Below are positions 35,390 through 46,109 of a stretch of DNA of 64,000 bases, piece after piece. Origin of the DNA: an uncultured Maribacter sp. (GTDB lineage Bacteria > Bacteroidota > Bacteroidia > Flavobacteriales > Flavobacteriaceae); assembly GCA_947493885.1 (NCBI GenBank), contig CANLTE010000002.1:496001-560000 (forward strand), written 5' to 3'. The position numbers and the translations under genes were made by a program. A model generated the notes under the pieces. The model saw only the letters and a program-made list of their open reading frames with translations, was not told the origin of the DNA and did not search any database. Every line of letters begins with the position of its first letter. The first letter of the stretch is position 1.

Positions 35390-37189
35390 ATGCCGACAAC
35401 AAAAAACATCGCGATTATCGCTCACGTAGACCACGGTAAAACTACATTGGTTGATAAAATAATGTATCACTGTCAATTATTTCGCGATAATGAAAATACT
35501 GGGGATTTAATTTTAGATAATAATGACTTAGAGCGTGAACGTGGAATTACGATTACTTCCAAAAACGTTTCCGTTGTATATAAAGACACTAAAATTAATA
35601 TTATAGACACTCCTGGTCACGCCGATTTTGGTGGAGAGGTAGAGCGAGTGCTTAATATGGCAGATGGAGTTTTATTGCTTGTTGATGCTTTTGAAGGACC
35701 TATGCCGCAAACACGTTTTGTTCTTCAAAAAGCTATTGATTTAGGTTTGAAACCTTGTGTTGTTGTCAACAAAGTTGATAAAGAAAATTGTACTCCTGAA
35801 GAAGTTCATGAAAAAGTTTTTGATTTAATGTTTGAGCTTGGTGCAGAAGAATGGCAGTTAGATTTTCCAACGGTTTATGGTTCCGCCAAGAATAACTGGA
35901 TGAGTGATGATTGGAAGAACGAAACCGAAAATATTGAACCATTGTTGGATATGGTTATTGAGCATATTCCAAGTTTTGAGCCAGTAGAAGGTAGTACCCA
36001 AATGTTGATTACATCTTTAGATTATTCTTCATTTACGGGGCGTATTGCTATTGGGCGTTTGCAAAGAGGAACTTTAAAAGAAGGTCAGCAAATTTCTTTG
36101 GTAAAAAGAGACGGTAGTATTGTGAAATCTAGGATAAAAGAACTTTTCACTTTTGAAGGTTTAGGTAGGCTAAAGGTAAAAGAAGTTATTACTGGGGATA
36201 TTTGTGCGTTGGTAGGTGTTGAAGGTTTTGAAATTGGAGATACAGTAGCTGATATAGAAAACCCAGAAGGACTAAAAACTATAGCTATTGATGAGCCAAC
36301 AATGAGCATGTTGTTCACAATTAACGATAGTCCTTTCTTTGGTCAAGATGGTAAGTTTGTAACTTCAAGACATATAAAAGAGCGTTTGGAACGTGAGTTG
36401 GAAAAAAACTTAGCCTTACGTGTTAATGAAACAGATAGCGCAGATAAGTTTCTGGTTTTTGGTAGGGGGGTATTGCACCTTTCGGTATTAATAGAAACTA
36501 TGCGTAGAGAAGGGTATGAATTGCAAATTGGTCAACCTCAAGTTATCATTAAAGAAGTTGATGGTGTTAAATGTGAGCCAGTTGAAAGTTTAACTATTGA
36601 TTTACCGGAGGAAGTTTCCGGGAAAGCTGTAGAAATGGTTTCTATCCGTAAAGGTGAAATGACAAGCATGGAAGCCAAAGGAGATCGTATGATTTGTGAA
36701 TTTATTATTCCTTCTAGAGGTATTATTGGGTTACGTAATCAATTGTTGACCGCAACAGCTGGAGAGGCAATTATGGCGCATAGATTTTTAGAATATCAAC
36801 CAATGAAAGGAGATATTCCTCAGCGCCAAAATGGCTCATTAGTTTCTATGGAAACAGGAAAAGCTATCCCTTATTCTATTGATAAATTACAAGATAGAGG
36901 AAAGTTTTTTGTAGATCCAGGAGAAGATATTTATGAAGGTCAGGTCATTGGAGAAAATTCTCGTGGTGACGATATGACTATTAATATTACTAAAACTAAA
37001 AAGCTTTCTAACGTACGTTCTTCAGGAGCGGATGATAAGGCTAAAATAGTACCTGCTATTAAGTTCTCTTTAGAAGAAGCTTTAGAATACATTCAAAAAG
37101 ATGAATATGTGGAGGTTACACCGTCTCACCTACGTTTACGTAAAATATATTTAACTGAAGTTAATCGTAAACGAAATAAAATAGCTTAA
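35390..37189 (+). CDS. typA: Translational GTPase TypA/BipA
   Basis: The 599-residue ribosome-associated GTPase has all G motifs: AHVDHGKTT (about 10-18), RGITITSKN switch [17 protein letters not shown] (about 76-91) and NKVDK (about 127-131). These are followed by the EF-G-like domains II, III and V and the BipA-specific C-terminus ([20 protein letters not shown]). The family aids ribosome assembly and stress or cold adaptation. It is divergent from kdsA and closed by a terminator at 37207-37244. Confidence 0.98.
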   Translation: MPTTKNIAIIAHVDHGKTTLVDKIMYHCQLFRDNENTGDLILDNNDLERERGITITSKNVSVVYKDTKINIIDTPGHADFGGEVERVLNMADGVLLLVDAFEGPMPQTRFVLQKAIDLGLKPCVVVNKVDKENCTPEEVHEKVFDLMFELGAEEWQLDFPTVYGSAKNNWMSDDWKNETENIEPLLDMVIEHIPSFEPVEGSTQMLITSLDYSSFTGRIAIGRLQRGTLKEGQQISLVKRDGSIVKSRIKELFTFEGLGRLKVKEVITGDICALVGVEGFEIGDTVADIENPEGLKTIAIDEPTMSMLFTINDSPFFGQDGKFVTSRHIKERLERELEKNLALRVNETDSADKFLVFGRGVLHLSVLIETMRREGYELQIGQPQVIIKEVDGVKCEPVESLTIDLPEEVSGKAVEMVSIRKGEMTSMEAKGDRMICEFIIPSRGIIGLRNQLLTATAGEAIMAHRFLEYQPMKGDIPQRQNGSLVSMETGKAIPYSIDKLQDRGKFFVDPGEDIYEGQVIGENSRGDDMTINITKTKKLSNVRSSGADDKAKIVPAIKFSLEEALEYIQKDEYVEVTPSHLRLRKIYLTEVNRKRNKIA

Positions 37190-37206
37190 GAAAAAAATAA
37201 TATGAT

Positions 37207-37244
37207 AAAAAAACCCTGTTTGAGCATATCTAAGCAGGGTTTTT
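37207..37244. terminator. Bidirectional terminator between typA and META-domain gene
   Basis: AAAACCCTG (37210-37218) pairs with CAGGGTTTT (37235-37243), with A- and T-runs on the two sides. It lies between two convergent genes. Confidence 0.8.
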
Positions 37245-37249
37245 GGTTT

Positions 37250-37693
37250 TTATTTAGGAGTTCTTTTAAAAGTCAAATAGCTGTCTTCGTATGATAAAAT
37301 AAGTGTATTACTATCTATCAAATATTTTTTTACACTTGATAAAACATTAAAATAAGTACTTTCGAAAGTATTCAATGTTTGGTTTGTGCAGGCTATTTCG
37401 GTAAAATAAAACTCCGTAATCGAAATATTTTTCTCACCTATTGATGCTATTTGCCCGCCATATCCATTACAAGTGGACTGACCATTTAAAGTGGTTTTTT
37501 CTTCCGTTTTGCTGAAATTTAAGGAAACTAATTTTGGAATTGGTATTATAATATCTTCTTGATACAAAAAACCATCTAACTCCCAATTACCAATAAGATT
37601 AGAAGTATCAACTTGAACATTGTCATCGGTTGAGCTGCATGCAACAACTAATAAAACAAGAGCGATTATATTTAGAAGCGCAATTTTTCTCAT
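37250..37693 (-). CDS. META-domain lipoprotein (HslJ-like)
   Basis: The 147-residue protein has a lipoprotein signal (LLVVACSS, Cys about 19). The META/HslJ domain is recognisable by LIGNWELDGF (about 34-43), STCNGYGGQIASIGEKNISI with its conserved Cys-Asn-Gly, and EIACTNQTLNTFESTYFNVL. Family members sit in the envelope; HslJ is linked to heat shock and novobiocin tolerance in E. coli, but no function can be assigned here. It is transcribed alone, convergent with typA. Confidence 0.87.
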   Translation of the reverse strand: MRKIALLNIIALVLLVVACSSTDDNVQVDTSNLIGNWELDGFLYQEDIIIPIPKLVSLNFSKTEEKTTLNGQSTCNGYGGQIASIGEKNISITEFYFTEIACTNQTLNTFESTYFNVLSSVKKYLIDSNTLILSYEDSYLTFKRTPK

Positions 37694-37757
37694 TTTAATT
37701 TTTATTAAAAAGATGGGAGTCTTTTAACAGGGTTGCGTTCTCCTAAGTATTTTTAAA

Positions 37758-38507
37758 CTAATCTTTTGGAGCTTGATGTATTGCAGCTGCCGCTGCTCCA
37801 ATAATTCCAGCATGATTTTGTAACTCAGCGGGAACAACGGGAGTGTCAATTGTAATACAATCTTTATATTCTTCAAAATCTTTAGAAGCACCACCACCCA
37901 AAATAATTAAATCAGGACATATAAGCGTATCAACATATTTCAAGAATTTGTTAAAACGTTTACCCCATTTTTTATATGATAAATTGTCCCGTTCCATTGC
38001 TGCATTTGAAGCCCACATTTCTATTTTGTCATACTTCTTGTAAGGTATTTGTCCCATTTCAAAATTTGGAAGTAATTCACCATCTAAAAAAGCTCCACTA
38101 CCCAGGCCAGTGCCAATAGTAATCATAACAACAAGGCCTTTTTTGTTTTTTCCAGTACCGTAGTTCATTGTTGCGTACCCTGCTGCATCAGCATCGTTTA
38201 TTACCGTTACGGGTAAACCTGTTGCTTCCGAAAAAAGTTCATGAACATTGATGTTTAGCCATTTCTTGTGAAGATTGCCAGGAGACTTGCATACCCCATG
38301 TTTAATAATGGTAGGAAACCCAACACCCACTGGACCTTGGTGGTCAAAGTGCTTTACAATTTTATTGACAACTTTAGCCATATCCTTAGGTTTTCTTCCT
38401 TCCGGAGTTGGAATTCTAAATCGTTTAGATAGCATTTCCCCAGTAGCTGTATTAACTATAGCTCCTTTTATTCCAGATCCTCCAATGTCAATTCCAAGTA
38501 CGTTCAT
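37758..38507 (-). CDS. ppgK: Polyphosphate glucokinase (ROK family)
   Basis: The 249-residue cytoplasmic sugar kinase has the ATP/polyphosphate motif GIDIGGSGIKGAIV (about 5-18), GFPTIIKHG, INDADAAGYA (about 109-118, with the catalytic Asp) and the ROK nucleotide segment ITIGTGLGSGAFLDGELLP (about 138-156). The SPGNLHKKW stretch is typical of polyphosphate glucokinases that make glucose-6-phosphate. It would phosphorylate glucose freed by enzymes such as the GH97 proteins in this window, though it is 11 kb away and not co-regulated as far as can be seen. Confidence 0.88.
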   Translation of the reverse strand: MNVLGIDIGGSGIKGAIVNTATGEMLSKRFRIPTPEGRKPKDMAKVVNKIVKHFDHQGPVGVGFPTIIKHGVCKSPGNLHKKWLNINVHELFSEATGLPVTVINDADAAGYATMNYGTGKNKKGLVVMITIGTGLGSGAFLDGELLPNFEMGQIPYKKYDKIEMWASNAAMERDNLSYKKWGKRFNKFLKYVDTLICPDLIILGGGASKDFEEYKDCITIDTPVVPAELQNHAGIIGAAAAAIHQAPKD

Positions 38508-38566
38508 TTTTGTATTTTTATTAAAACACTACGCAAAGTAGTAAAAAGATTTGATACCTTTTGGTG

Positions 38567-38992
38567 CTATTCCTCATCAGGGTGTATATAATAATCAATA
38601 GAATCTAAAGAGTGGTTTTGTCCAATAAAGTCTAATATTTTATCAATAAATTTTCCAAAAGACGTTAGTGTATTCTGTTGTTTGTTTTTGCCAATAGCAC
38701 TGGAAATAGTTTCATCTCTATTTCCAAATTTATATCCCTTTTTTGTTATCCAAAGGGTATTAAATAAATGCTGCATTAATACATTGCCTAGTTGATCAAT
38801 GGAGATAGCAATTTTAAGTAAAAAATCTCCAAAACCACTAAGTCCTTTAGTAAAAAGCTGATGAAAAATGCCATATATAAAACCTAATGGACCTGTAAAC
38901 AAAAGCAGCACAATAGAAATAGCAAATAAAAGAAAACCAATTAAAGGGTTTACTTTTTTTGTGGTTGAAGAGCTATTTTTTTTGATAATCAT
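38567..38992 (-). CDS. Hypothetical membrane protein
   Basis: The 141-residue protein has a basic, Ser/Thr-rich start (MIIKKNSSSTTKKVNP), a hydrophobic span (LIGFLLFAISIVLLLFTGPL, about 17-36) and a second, weaker one. The C-terminus is acidic and polar, ending HPDEE. I recognise no family. It lies between ppgK and an FtsE-like gene on the same strand, with gaps that do not force co-transcription. Confidence 0.65.
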   Translation of the reverse strand: MIIKKNSSSTTKKVNPLIGFLLFAISIVLLLFTGPLGFIYGIFHQLFTKGLSGFGDFLLKIAISIDQLGNVLMQHLFNTLWITKKGYKFGNRDETISSAIGKNKQQNTLTSFGKFIDKILDFIGQNHSLDSIDYYIHPDEE

Positions 38993-39063
38993 AGTTTATT
39001 TGAAACAAAAAGTGCCTTTATATATCGTAAACGAATATAATCTACAATAAGTATATGAGTAAT

Positions 39064-39747
39064 CTAAACAGCGCGCTGTACAACCTCAAAAACCTTGCTG
39101 GCATCACATTTAAGTGTTTTTGAAGGATATTTTAAAATTAAAGCATAGTCATGTGTAGCCATTAAAATGGTACGACCAGATTTATTAATTTCTTGCAATA
39201 CCTTCATGACCTCTACACTAGTTTGAGGGTCAAGATTCCCTGTAGGTTCGTCAGCAATAATTAGCTCGGGGTCGTTAAGTAAAGCTCTGGCGATAGCAAT
39301 GCGTTGCTGTTCTCCTCCAGAAAGTTCATGGGGAAACTTAAATCCCTTTGTTTTCATACCAACTTTATCCAGTACGTTTTCAATTTGTTTTTCAATTTTT
39401 GCACTATCCTTCCATCCTGTGGCTTTTAAAACAAAAGCTAGGTTTTTATTTATGGTGCGGTCGGGTAGTAGTTTAAAATCTTGAAAAACAATCCCTAGTT
39501 TTCTTCGTAAAAAAGGAATGTCTTTTTCCTTTAACTTTTTTAAATCGAAGTCTACAATATTGCCAGAACCTTGTCTAAGCGGTAAATCACCATAGAGGGT
39601 TTTCATAAAACTACTTTTTCCACTTCCCGTTTTTCCAATGAGGTACACAAATTCACCTTTTTGAATGTTTAAATTAACTTCATTTAAGATTAAATTTTCC
39701 TTTTGAAAAATAGCAACATCTTTAAGCTCTAAAATAGTTTCTGTCAT
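39064..39747 (-). CDS. ftsE: FtsE-like ABC transporter ATP-binding protein
   Basis: The 227-residue ATPase has Walker [10 protein letters not shown] (about 37-45), a Q-loop [12 protein letters not shown] (about 86-97), signature [16 protein letters not shown] (about 141-156) and Walker [14 protein letters not shown]. The Q-loop context and length match FtsE, which works with FtsX to control peptidoglycan hydrolysis at division. No FtsX gene is in this window, so assignment rests on similarity; a MacB/LolD-type ATPase is the alternative. Confidence 0.85.
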   Translation of the reverse strand: MTETILELKDVAIFQKENLILNEVNLNIQKGEFVYLIGKTGSGKSSFMKTLYGDLPLRQGSGNIVDFDLKKLKEKDIPFLRRKLGIVFQDFKLLPDRTINKNLAFVLKATGWKDSAKIEKQIENVLDKVGMKTKGFKFPHELSGGEQQRIAIARALLNDPELIIADEPTGNLDPQTSVEVMKVLQEINKSGRTILMATHDYALILKYPSKTLKCDASKVFEVVQRAV

Positions 39748-39950
39748 GGCATTATTGTTGATATAAAAGTAATAAGTTCTGCTTGATATCGAATAAAGCT
39801 TTTTAAAAAAACTTTTTCTTTATAAGAGATTAACGCATTATTAATGTTTAACAGGATTTTAGTAAGATGTCTTTAATTTTACATACCAAGAAACCATATT
39901 TGCCGTTATTTCTAATGATACTCGGTAATTATAAATAGTTAGAGAACGCT

Positions 39951-42900
39951 ATGTTTAAAAAAGTAACCGCTTCTATTCCAATGATTTTGGGAATTGTTTT
40001 TATGAGCTACGCTCAAGAAACAAAAATTTATACCCATGAAGACAAAGAATATCTTGACGCACTTACGCTATACAATAATGAGCAGTACCAGGCAGCGCAG
40101 ACTATTTTTGAGAAAGTAAAAGCAACAACAAAGGATGAAGAGACTGAGGCAAATAGCGCTTATTACGCTGCTAATGCTGCAGTTAGATTAAATCAGTTAG
40201 GGGCAGATAGATTAATGGAAGATTTTGTAGAGAAGTATCCAACTTCCACCAAAAAGAATTCCGCTTTTGCTGATGTAGCTGAGTACTATTTTGAAACAGG
40301 AAAGTATCCCTATGCCCTTAAATGGTATAATAAGGTGGAACAGGGTTCACTTTCTAGAGGAGAAAAAGATAAATTTAATTTTAATTACGGCTACTCTCTT
40401 TTTTCTTCAAAAAAAGCTAACGAGGCAGAACGGTATTTAAATAAAGTAACGAATTCACCTGTTTATGGTTCTCAGGCTAAATATTATTTGGGTTACATAG
40501 CATATCAACAAGATGATTATGAAGGTGCAAATCAACGTTTTGACCAAATCACCGATCAAGACCTTTTGGAGGAGAAACTTTCCTACTATCAAGCTGATAT
40601 GAATTTTAAGCTGGGTAAGTTTGAAAAAGCTATTGCCTTAGCCAAAAAACAACTTCCAAAATCGGATAGAAAAGAGGTTTCTGAATTGAATAAAATTATT
40701 GGGGAAAGCTACTTTAACCTTGAGCAATATGATAACGCTATTCCCTACTTGGAAGACTATAAAGGAAAAAGAGGGAAATGGAATAATACAGATTATTATT
40801 TACTAGGATATTGTTATTATAAACAAGAAGATTTTGCAAATGCTATTCAGCAATTCAATAAAATTATAGGAGGTACAAATAGTGTTTCGCAAAATGCGTA
40901 TTATCATTTGGCAGAGTGTTACTTAAAATTAGATAAAAAACAAGAGGCATTGAATGCTTTTAGAAATGCTTCGCAAATGGATTTTACTCCTGAAATTCAA
41001 AAAGATGCTTTTTTAAATTATGCGCGTTTGAGTTATGAAATAGGTAATGCTTACGAACCAGTTCCGCAAGTGATTTCTGATTACCTAAAAACATATCCAA
41101 ATGATGAGCATGCTATCGCAATGAAGGAGTTGCTTGTAGATTCGTATATAACTTCCAAGAATTTTAAAGGAGCCCTAGAGCTTTTGGAGAACAACAAAGG
41201 GTACGCAAGTAAGGCAACTTATCAAAAAGTAGCTTATTATAGAGGAGCAGAGCTTTTTATGGAGTCCGATTATTCTGGAGCTTCTGATAATTTTAAAAAA
41301 TCGTTAGGCAATGCCGAGGACTTAACTTTCAAAGCTAAAGCGGATTATTGGAAAGCGGAATCGGATTATTTGTTAAATAAATTTGATGAGGCTATTATAC
41401 ACTATAAAGCATTTAAACAAAATTCTAATGGCAGATTAACTGAAGAGTTTAAAGATTTAGATTATAATCTAGGATATGCATATTTTAAGTTGAAAGACTA
41501 TCAAAACGCACGTGCATATTTTATTAGCTATGTTAATTACACATCATTAGATGTAAATAAGTTAAATGATGCTTATTTGAGATTAGGCGATAGCAATTTT
41601 GCGACCAGTAAGTATTGGCCAGCTTTGGAGGCTTATAATAAGTCTTTGGCATTAGCTGGTCCAGAAAAGGATTACGCCTCTTATCAAAAAGCAATGAGTT
41701 ATGGCTTGGTAGGAAGACCAAATAAAAAAATAGAAGAACTAACCAGTTTTGTAACTAAATATTCTAAATCGTCTTTACGTGATGATGTATTTTTTGAACT
41801 TGGAAATGTGTATATAACAAATCGGCAAGAAGCCAAGGGGTTAGCCTTTTATGACCGTCTTGTAAATGAGTATAGAGGAAGTTCTTTAGTTCCGCAGGCT
41901 CTTTTGCGACAAGGTTTGGTGCATTACAACGCTGGACGAAACAATGAGGCATTAGCAAAGTATAAAACTGTAGTACGTGATTTCCCTAACACTCAAGATG
42001 CTGTACAGGCTGTTTCAAGTGCTAAATTGGTTTATGTAGATTTAGGAAGGGTTAATGAGTATGCTGCTTGGGTAAAGAATATAGATTTTGTTGAGGTTAC
42101 AGATTCCGAATTGGATAATGCAACTTTTGAGTCGGCAGATAAACAATATATAGAAGGTAAAAAGGATGCTGCCATGCGCGGATATGAAAATTACATAAAA
42201 CAGTTTCCTAATGGGCAACACGCAGTTAAAGCTAATTTTAATTTAGGGCAACTGTATTTTGGTAAAGATGAAAAGGAAAAGGCTTTACCGTATTATCAAT
42301 TTGTAGCAAAAGCAGGAAGCAGTGAATATGCCGAGCAGGCGTTAACCAGAGTTTGTGAAATTTATATAGGAGAAAAAAATTATGTGGTAGCAATTCCGTA
42401 TTTAGAGCAATTGGAAAGTCGGGCAAATATTCAACAAAACAGAACATTTGCCCAATCTAATTTAATGAAAGGGTATTATGAGCAAAGCAATTATGCCAAG
42501 ACCTTAGATTATGCCGAAAAAGTATTAGCAACATCTTCTATTGATGATAGAATTAAAAGTGATGCTCAAATAATGATAGCTCGCTCTGCTATTAATACCA
42601 GCGATATGTCAAGAGCTAAATCAGCATATAAAAAAGTTGTAAAAATTGCTTCTGGTGAAACTGCGGCTGAGGCACTTTATTACAACGCCTTTTTTGAGTA
42701 TCAAGATGGTAATCATGAAGATTCTAATACGGTGATAAAAACTTTGGTCAAGGATTATTCCAGTTACAAAAAGTGGGGAGGAAAAGGGTTAGTAGTTATG
42801 GCTAAAAACTTTTACACCTTGGGCGATGCTTATCAAGCAACATATATTTTAGAAAGTGTAATTGCTAATTTTAGTCAATATCAAGATTTGGTAGACGAAG

Positions 42901-42974
42901 CAAAAAATGAGTTGGCAATTATCAAAGCAAAAGAAGCTCAAAGTAATTCTTCGGTTAATACCAACGGTAATTAA
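39951..42974 (+). CDS. Large tetratricopeptide-repeat protein
   Basis: The 1007-residue protein has a Sec signal peptide (FMSYAQ, cleavage near residue 21). It is built almost entirely of TPR helices with recurring Y-x-x-A/G-x-Y/F patterns, for example AYYHLAECYLKLDKKQEALN (about 316-335) and ALPYYQFVAKAGSSEYAEQA. TPR arrays are protein-binding scaffolds. The next gene, a beta-barrel protein, starts 21 nt later. I recall this pair as conserved in Flavobacteriaceae, but the function is unknown. The C-terminus is Asn/Ser-rich. Confidence 0.88.
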   Translation: MFKKVTASIPMILGIVFMSYAQETKIYTHEDKEYLDALTLYNNEQYQAAQTIFEKVKATTKDEETEANSAYYAANAAVRLNQLGADRLMEDFVEKYPTSTKKNSAFADVAEYYFETGKYPYALKWYNKVEQGSLSRGEKDKFNFNYGYSLFSSKKANEAERYLNKVTNSPVYGSQAKYYLGYIAYQQDDYEGANQRFDQITDQDLLEEKLSYYQADMNFKLGKFEKAIALAKKQLPKSDRKEVSELNKIIGESYFNLEQYDNAIPYLEDYKGKRGKWNNTDYYLLGYCYYKQEDFANAIQQFNKIIGGTNSVSQNAYYHLAECYLKLDKKQEALNAFRNASQMDFTPEIQKDAFLNYARLSYEIGNAYEPVPQVISDYLKTYPNDEHAIAMKELLVDSYITSKNFKGALELLENNKGYASKATYQKVAYYRGAELFMESDYSGASDNFKKSLGNAEDLTFKAKADYWKAESDYLLNKFDEAIIHYKAFKQNSNGRLTEEFKDLDYNLGYAYFKLKDYQNARAYFISYVNYTSLDVNKLNDAYLRLGDSNFATSKYWPALEAYNKSLALAGPEKDYASYQKAMSYGLVGRPNKKIEELTSFVTKYSKSSLRDDVFFELGNVYITNRQEAKGLAFYDRLVNEYRGSSLVPQALLRQGLVHYNAGRNNEALAKYKTVVRDFPNTQDAVQAVSSAKLVYVDLGRVNEYAAWVKNIDFVEVTDSELDNATFESADKQYIEGKKDAAMRGYENYIKQFPNGQHAVKANFNLGQLYFGKDEKEKALPYYQFVAKAGSSEYAEQALTRVCEIYIGEKNYVVAIPYLEQLESRANIQQNRTFAQSNLMKGYYEQSNYAKTLDYAEKVLATSSIDDRIKSDAQIMIARSAINTSDMSRAKSAYKKVVKIASGETAAEALYYNAFFEYQDGNHEDSNTVIKTLVKDYSSYKKWGGKGLVVMAKNFYTLGDAYQATYILESVIANFSQYQDLVDEAKNELAIIKAKEAQSNSSVNTNGN

Positions 42975-42995
42975 AGTCTACTACAAAAGAACATT

Positions 42996-44756
42996 ATGCA
43001 TAAACAAGTTAAAATTATAGCGCTACTTTTTTTTGTAACACATCAGCTAATTACTGCTCAAGAAAAAGAAGAAGATAATATAGGTACTGAAACTGTAACA
43101 GTTATTAAAGCATATTCTCCAACGGTTAATGATGCTTTTAAGATAAAGTCAACCCCCAATATGAACGACTCTATTGTGTTACAAAAAAAGAAGATTGATT
43201 ATACTATTTTTTCCGTTCCGGTTGCCTCTACATTCACACCTGCAAAGGGTAAAGCTTCAACGGTAAAAAAAGTGGCACCTCCTGTTTTGTTTAATTCGTA
43301 TGCCTCCGCTGGTATAGGCAACTATGGTAATGCAACTGCTGACTTTTATACAAGTAGAGTTATTAATAGAGACGAACGTTTAGATGTTGGCTTTACGCAT
43401 AATTCTTCCCGAGGTGATATTGATGAGGTGGAGTTAGATAATATTTTTTCGGATACAAAAGTAAATGCATCTTATTCTAAAAGAGATAGAGATTTAGATT
43501 GGGGAGCTAATGTTGGAGTTCAACATCAATTGTATAATTGGTATGGTTTGCCTATTGGAGTTTTTAACGAAGTAACTATTAACGAAATAGATGAGCGCCA
43601 AAATTATTATATGGCTGGACTTGGTGGGTATGTAAATGTAGAAGATGCCTTTTTCAAAAATGCAGATTTAAAATACCGCCGTTTTTGGGATGCTGTTAAA
43701 TCAGGAGAAAATAGAGTTGTTTTTAATACAGGATTTCATTTTCCAATAAATGATGAAACTTTAAATATTAAGGCGAAAGTTGATTTTGTAAACGGAGTTT
43801 TTAAGAATGAAAATGTAGCAAGCTTAACCAATAATATTGAAACAAAATATAGTAATTTTCAGGTAGGAATAAATCCAAGTTTAACTATGTTACGAGATGA
43901 TTTGTCAATAAACCTAGGTATTAATTTGGTTTACGGTATAAATTCAGATGGAGAAAATAACGATAGTAACTTTTATATTTATCCAGCTATTACGGCTTCA
44001 TATAGGTTATTGGATGAATCTGTTATTGCCTATGGGGGAATTGAAGGGGAGCTAAAGCAGAATTCGTATTACGATTTTGTAGAGGAAAACCCATATGTAT
44101 CCCCAACTTTAACCGTTGCTCCAACTGATAGTCAGTACAATGCTTATGTTGGGCTAAAGGGGCAGTTACTTCCTAATTTAAGTTATAACATAAAAGGTTC
44201 GTATAAAGCTGAAAACAAAAGCCCATTATTTATGCTTAATCATCAGAATAATACAAGAACTGATGAAAAAGGATATTATTATGGAAATTCATTTGAGGTA
44301 TTTTATGATGATATTAAAACTTTGGGGATTTTTGCAGAGTTGAATGTAGATGTAAACCGAAACTTTACACTAGGTGTTAATGCTGCAGCTTATGACCGAA
44401 ATACGGAAACAGGTAATGAAGCTTGGAATTTACCAGACCTAGAAGGTTCGTTGTTTATGGATTATCAGATAGGAGAAAAGTGGTTTGCCGGAGTTAACTT
44501 ATTTTTTGTGGGAGAACGCAGCGATGTATCTAGAGTGGTTGACCCAAACGTTTTGCCTGAAAATTATTTGGCTACATTGGAGCAATTAGATAGTTATTTT
44601 GATGCAAATGCGCATGTTGGATACAGATATAACGACCAGCTGTCATTTTTTATTAAAGCCGCTAACATTGCAAATAATAACTATAAACGATGGGCAAATT
44701 ACCCAGTGCAGGGATTTCAAATATTGGGAGGAGCAACATATAAATTCGATTTCTAA
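42996..44756 (+). CDS. Outer-membrane beta-barrel protein (TonB-dependent receptor-like, no plug)
   Basis: The 586-residue protein has a Sec signal peptide (HQLITAQ, about 1-21). A short linker (ETVTVIKAYSPTVNDAFKI, about 30-48) resembles the strand that precedes a TonB plug, but no plug domain follows. The rest alternates aromatic and polar residues, as in beta-strands, and ends Ala-Thr-Tyr-Lys-Phe-Asp-Phe, a typical outer-membrane insertion signal. It is co-transcribed with the TPR gene and is probably its outer-membrane partner. It is likely to be labelled TonB-dependent receptor by homology. Confidence 0.82.
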   Translation: MHKQVKIIALLFFVTHQLITAQEKEEDNIGTETVTVIKAYSPTVNDAFKIKSTPNMNDSIVLQKKKIDYTIFSVPVASTFTPAKGKASTVKKVAPPVLFNSYASAGIGNYGNATADFYTSRVINRDERLDVGFTHNSSRGDIDEVELDNIFSDTKVNASYSKRDRDLDWGANVGVQHQLYNWYGLPIGVFNEVTINEIDERQNYYMAGLGGYVNVEDAFFKNADLKYRRFWDAVKSGENRVVFNTGFHFPINDETLNIKAKVDFVNGVFKNENVASLTNNIETKYSNFQVGINPSLTMLRDDLSINLGINLVYGINSDGENNDSNFYIYPAITASYRLLDESVIAYGGIEGELKQNSYYDFVEENPYVSPTLTVAPTDSQYNAYVGLKGQLLPNLSYNIKGSYKAENKSPLFMLNHQNNTRTDEKGYYYGNSFEVFYDDIKTLGIFAELNVDVNRNFTLGVNAAAYDRNTETGNEAWNLPDLEGSLFMDYQIGEKWFAGVNLFFVGERSDVSRVVDPNVLPENYLATLEQLDSYFDANAHVGYRYNDQLSFFIKAANIANNNYKRWANYPVQGFQILGGATYKFDF

Positions 44757-44901
44757 CTGTTTTTTATAAGTTATTGATAGTTATATGGTTGTAATTTATT
44801 TGTTAATCGATTTTTTTTGAGCTTTATCAGTTAAAACTATAGGTGAAAACTGGGTTCACTATTTTTGCACTTCACAAAATTGCATAAATGCAACTGTTAT
44901 A

Positions 44902-45999
44902 ATGTTATCTTTTTTAAAAAGACTGTTTAAAATACCTTTTGAAGGTATTGGCTATATAAATAAAAGCTATGAGTTCTTTTTTTATAAGGTGCTTCCGTTA
45001 TCTATAATTGTGTTTTTTTCAGGTTTACCTCAAGATGCTTTAGCTATTGTAACTTCAGAAAGTAAGTATCAAATTGTAAACGTAAGTAATTCTAAATACC
45101 CAATACCAAAACTGCTAAAGACCTTATCCGAATTAAAATTGTTTAAAGGAGTTTTGACAGATTTAATACCAGCTTCTAATGTAATGGAGTATGAGTTAAG
45201 TACCCCATTGTTTACTGATTATGCCCATAAATTAAGACTAATAAGCCTTCCGGAAAATGGTCAAATGGTGTATAAAGATTCTGGATTGCCTATTTTTCCG
45301 GATAATACTATTCTGGCAAAAACCTTTTATTATTTTAATGACGAAAGAAACCCAGACTTAGGAAAAAAAATAATAGAAACTCGTGTGTTAATTAAAAAAG
45401 CAGGAAGGTGGGTTGTTGGAGAATATATTTGGAATCATGATCAAACCGAAGCTTTTTTAAAAACCAATGCGGAGACTGTTGATGTTGAATGGATTAATGA
45501 AAGCGGCAAAAAGCAATATGTTAGATATAAAACACCGAGTAATAAAGAGTGTGTAAAGTGTCATAGTTTTTACGGAAAAAACATGCCAATTGGACCAAAA
45601 TTAAGAAATATGAATTTTGAATTTGATAAAACTAATCAGCTGAAAAAATTCATTAAAAAAGGAATGTTAACTGGAGCACCTAAAGTTAAAAAAATACAAG
45701 TAATACCACATTGGTTAGATGCATCAGTAAGTTTAAAAGAAAGAACAAAGGCATATTTAGATGTAAATTGTGCGCATTGCCATAGACCTGGTGGATTTCA
45801 TGGCGGAAGTTCTGGAGGGCGTTTTGATTTTAGGTATGAAACAGAAATTAGCAATGTTAAATTTAAAACCCAAAAAGATGGACTTTACGGGAGAATGGCA
45901 ACTAGAATTGATGGATATTCAATGCCGTTGATTGGAAGTTCTAAAGTGCATGCAGAGGGAGTTCAACTTATAGAAGATTTTATTAAATCATTAGAATAA
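44902..45999 (+). CDS. SO2930-family diheme c-type cytochrome
   Basis: The 365-residue protein has a hydrophobic N-terminal segment (VLPLSIIVFFSGLPQDALAI, about 30-50) for export. It has two heme sites: CVKCH (Cys217, Cys220, His221) and CAHCH (Cys290, Cys293, His294). The segment ELSTPLFTDYAHKLRLISLP (about 96-115) and FPDNTILAKTFYYF match the SO2930 family of diheme cytochromes, whose redox partner is unknown to me. A TATTTTTG -7-like box lies at 44860-44867. No other cytochrome gene is nearby, so it looks like a stand-alone electron-transfer protein. Confidence 0.87.
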   Translation: MLSFLKRLFKIPFEGIGYINKSYEFFFYKVLPLSIIVFFSGLPQDALAIVTSESKYQIVNVSNSKYPIPKLLKTLSELKLFKGVLTDLIPASNVMEYELSTPLFTDYAHKLRLISLPENGQMVYKDSGLPIFPDNTILAKTFYYFNDERNPDLGKKIIETRVLIKKAGRWVVGEYIWNHDQTEAFLKTNAETVDVEWINESGKKQYVRYKTPSNKECVKCHSFYGKNMPIGPKLRNMNFEFDKTNQLKKFIKKGMLTGAPKVKKIQVIPHWLDASVSLKERTKAYLDVNCAHCHRPGGFHGGSSGGRFDFRYETEISNVKFKTQKDGLYGRMATRIDGYSMPLIGSSKVHAEGVQLIEDFIKSLE

Positions 46000-46109
46000 A
46001 AATAACAACCAGAATATAAACACCTAGTATCAATAAGTTCAGTAGAGTAACTGTTTGCTTAGGTTTTTATATTTTAGTGTAGTAAATGAAGCGGTAATTG
46101 TGGATTTAA

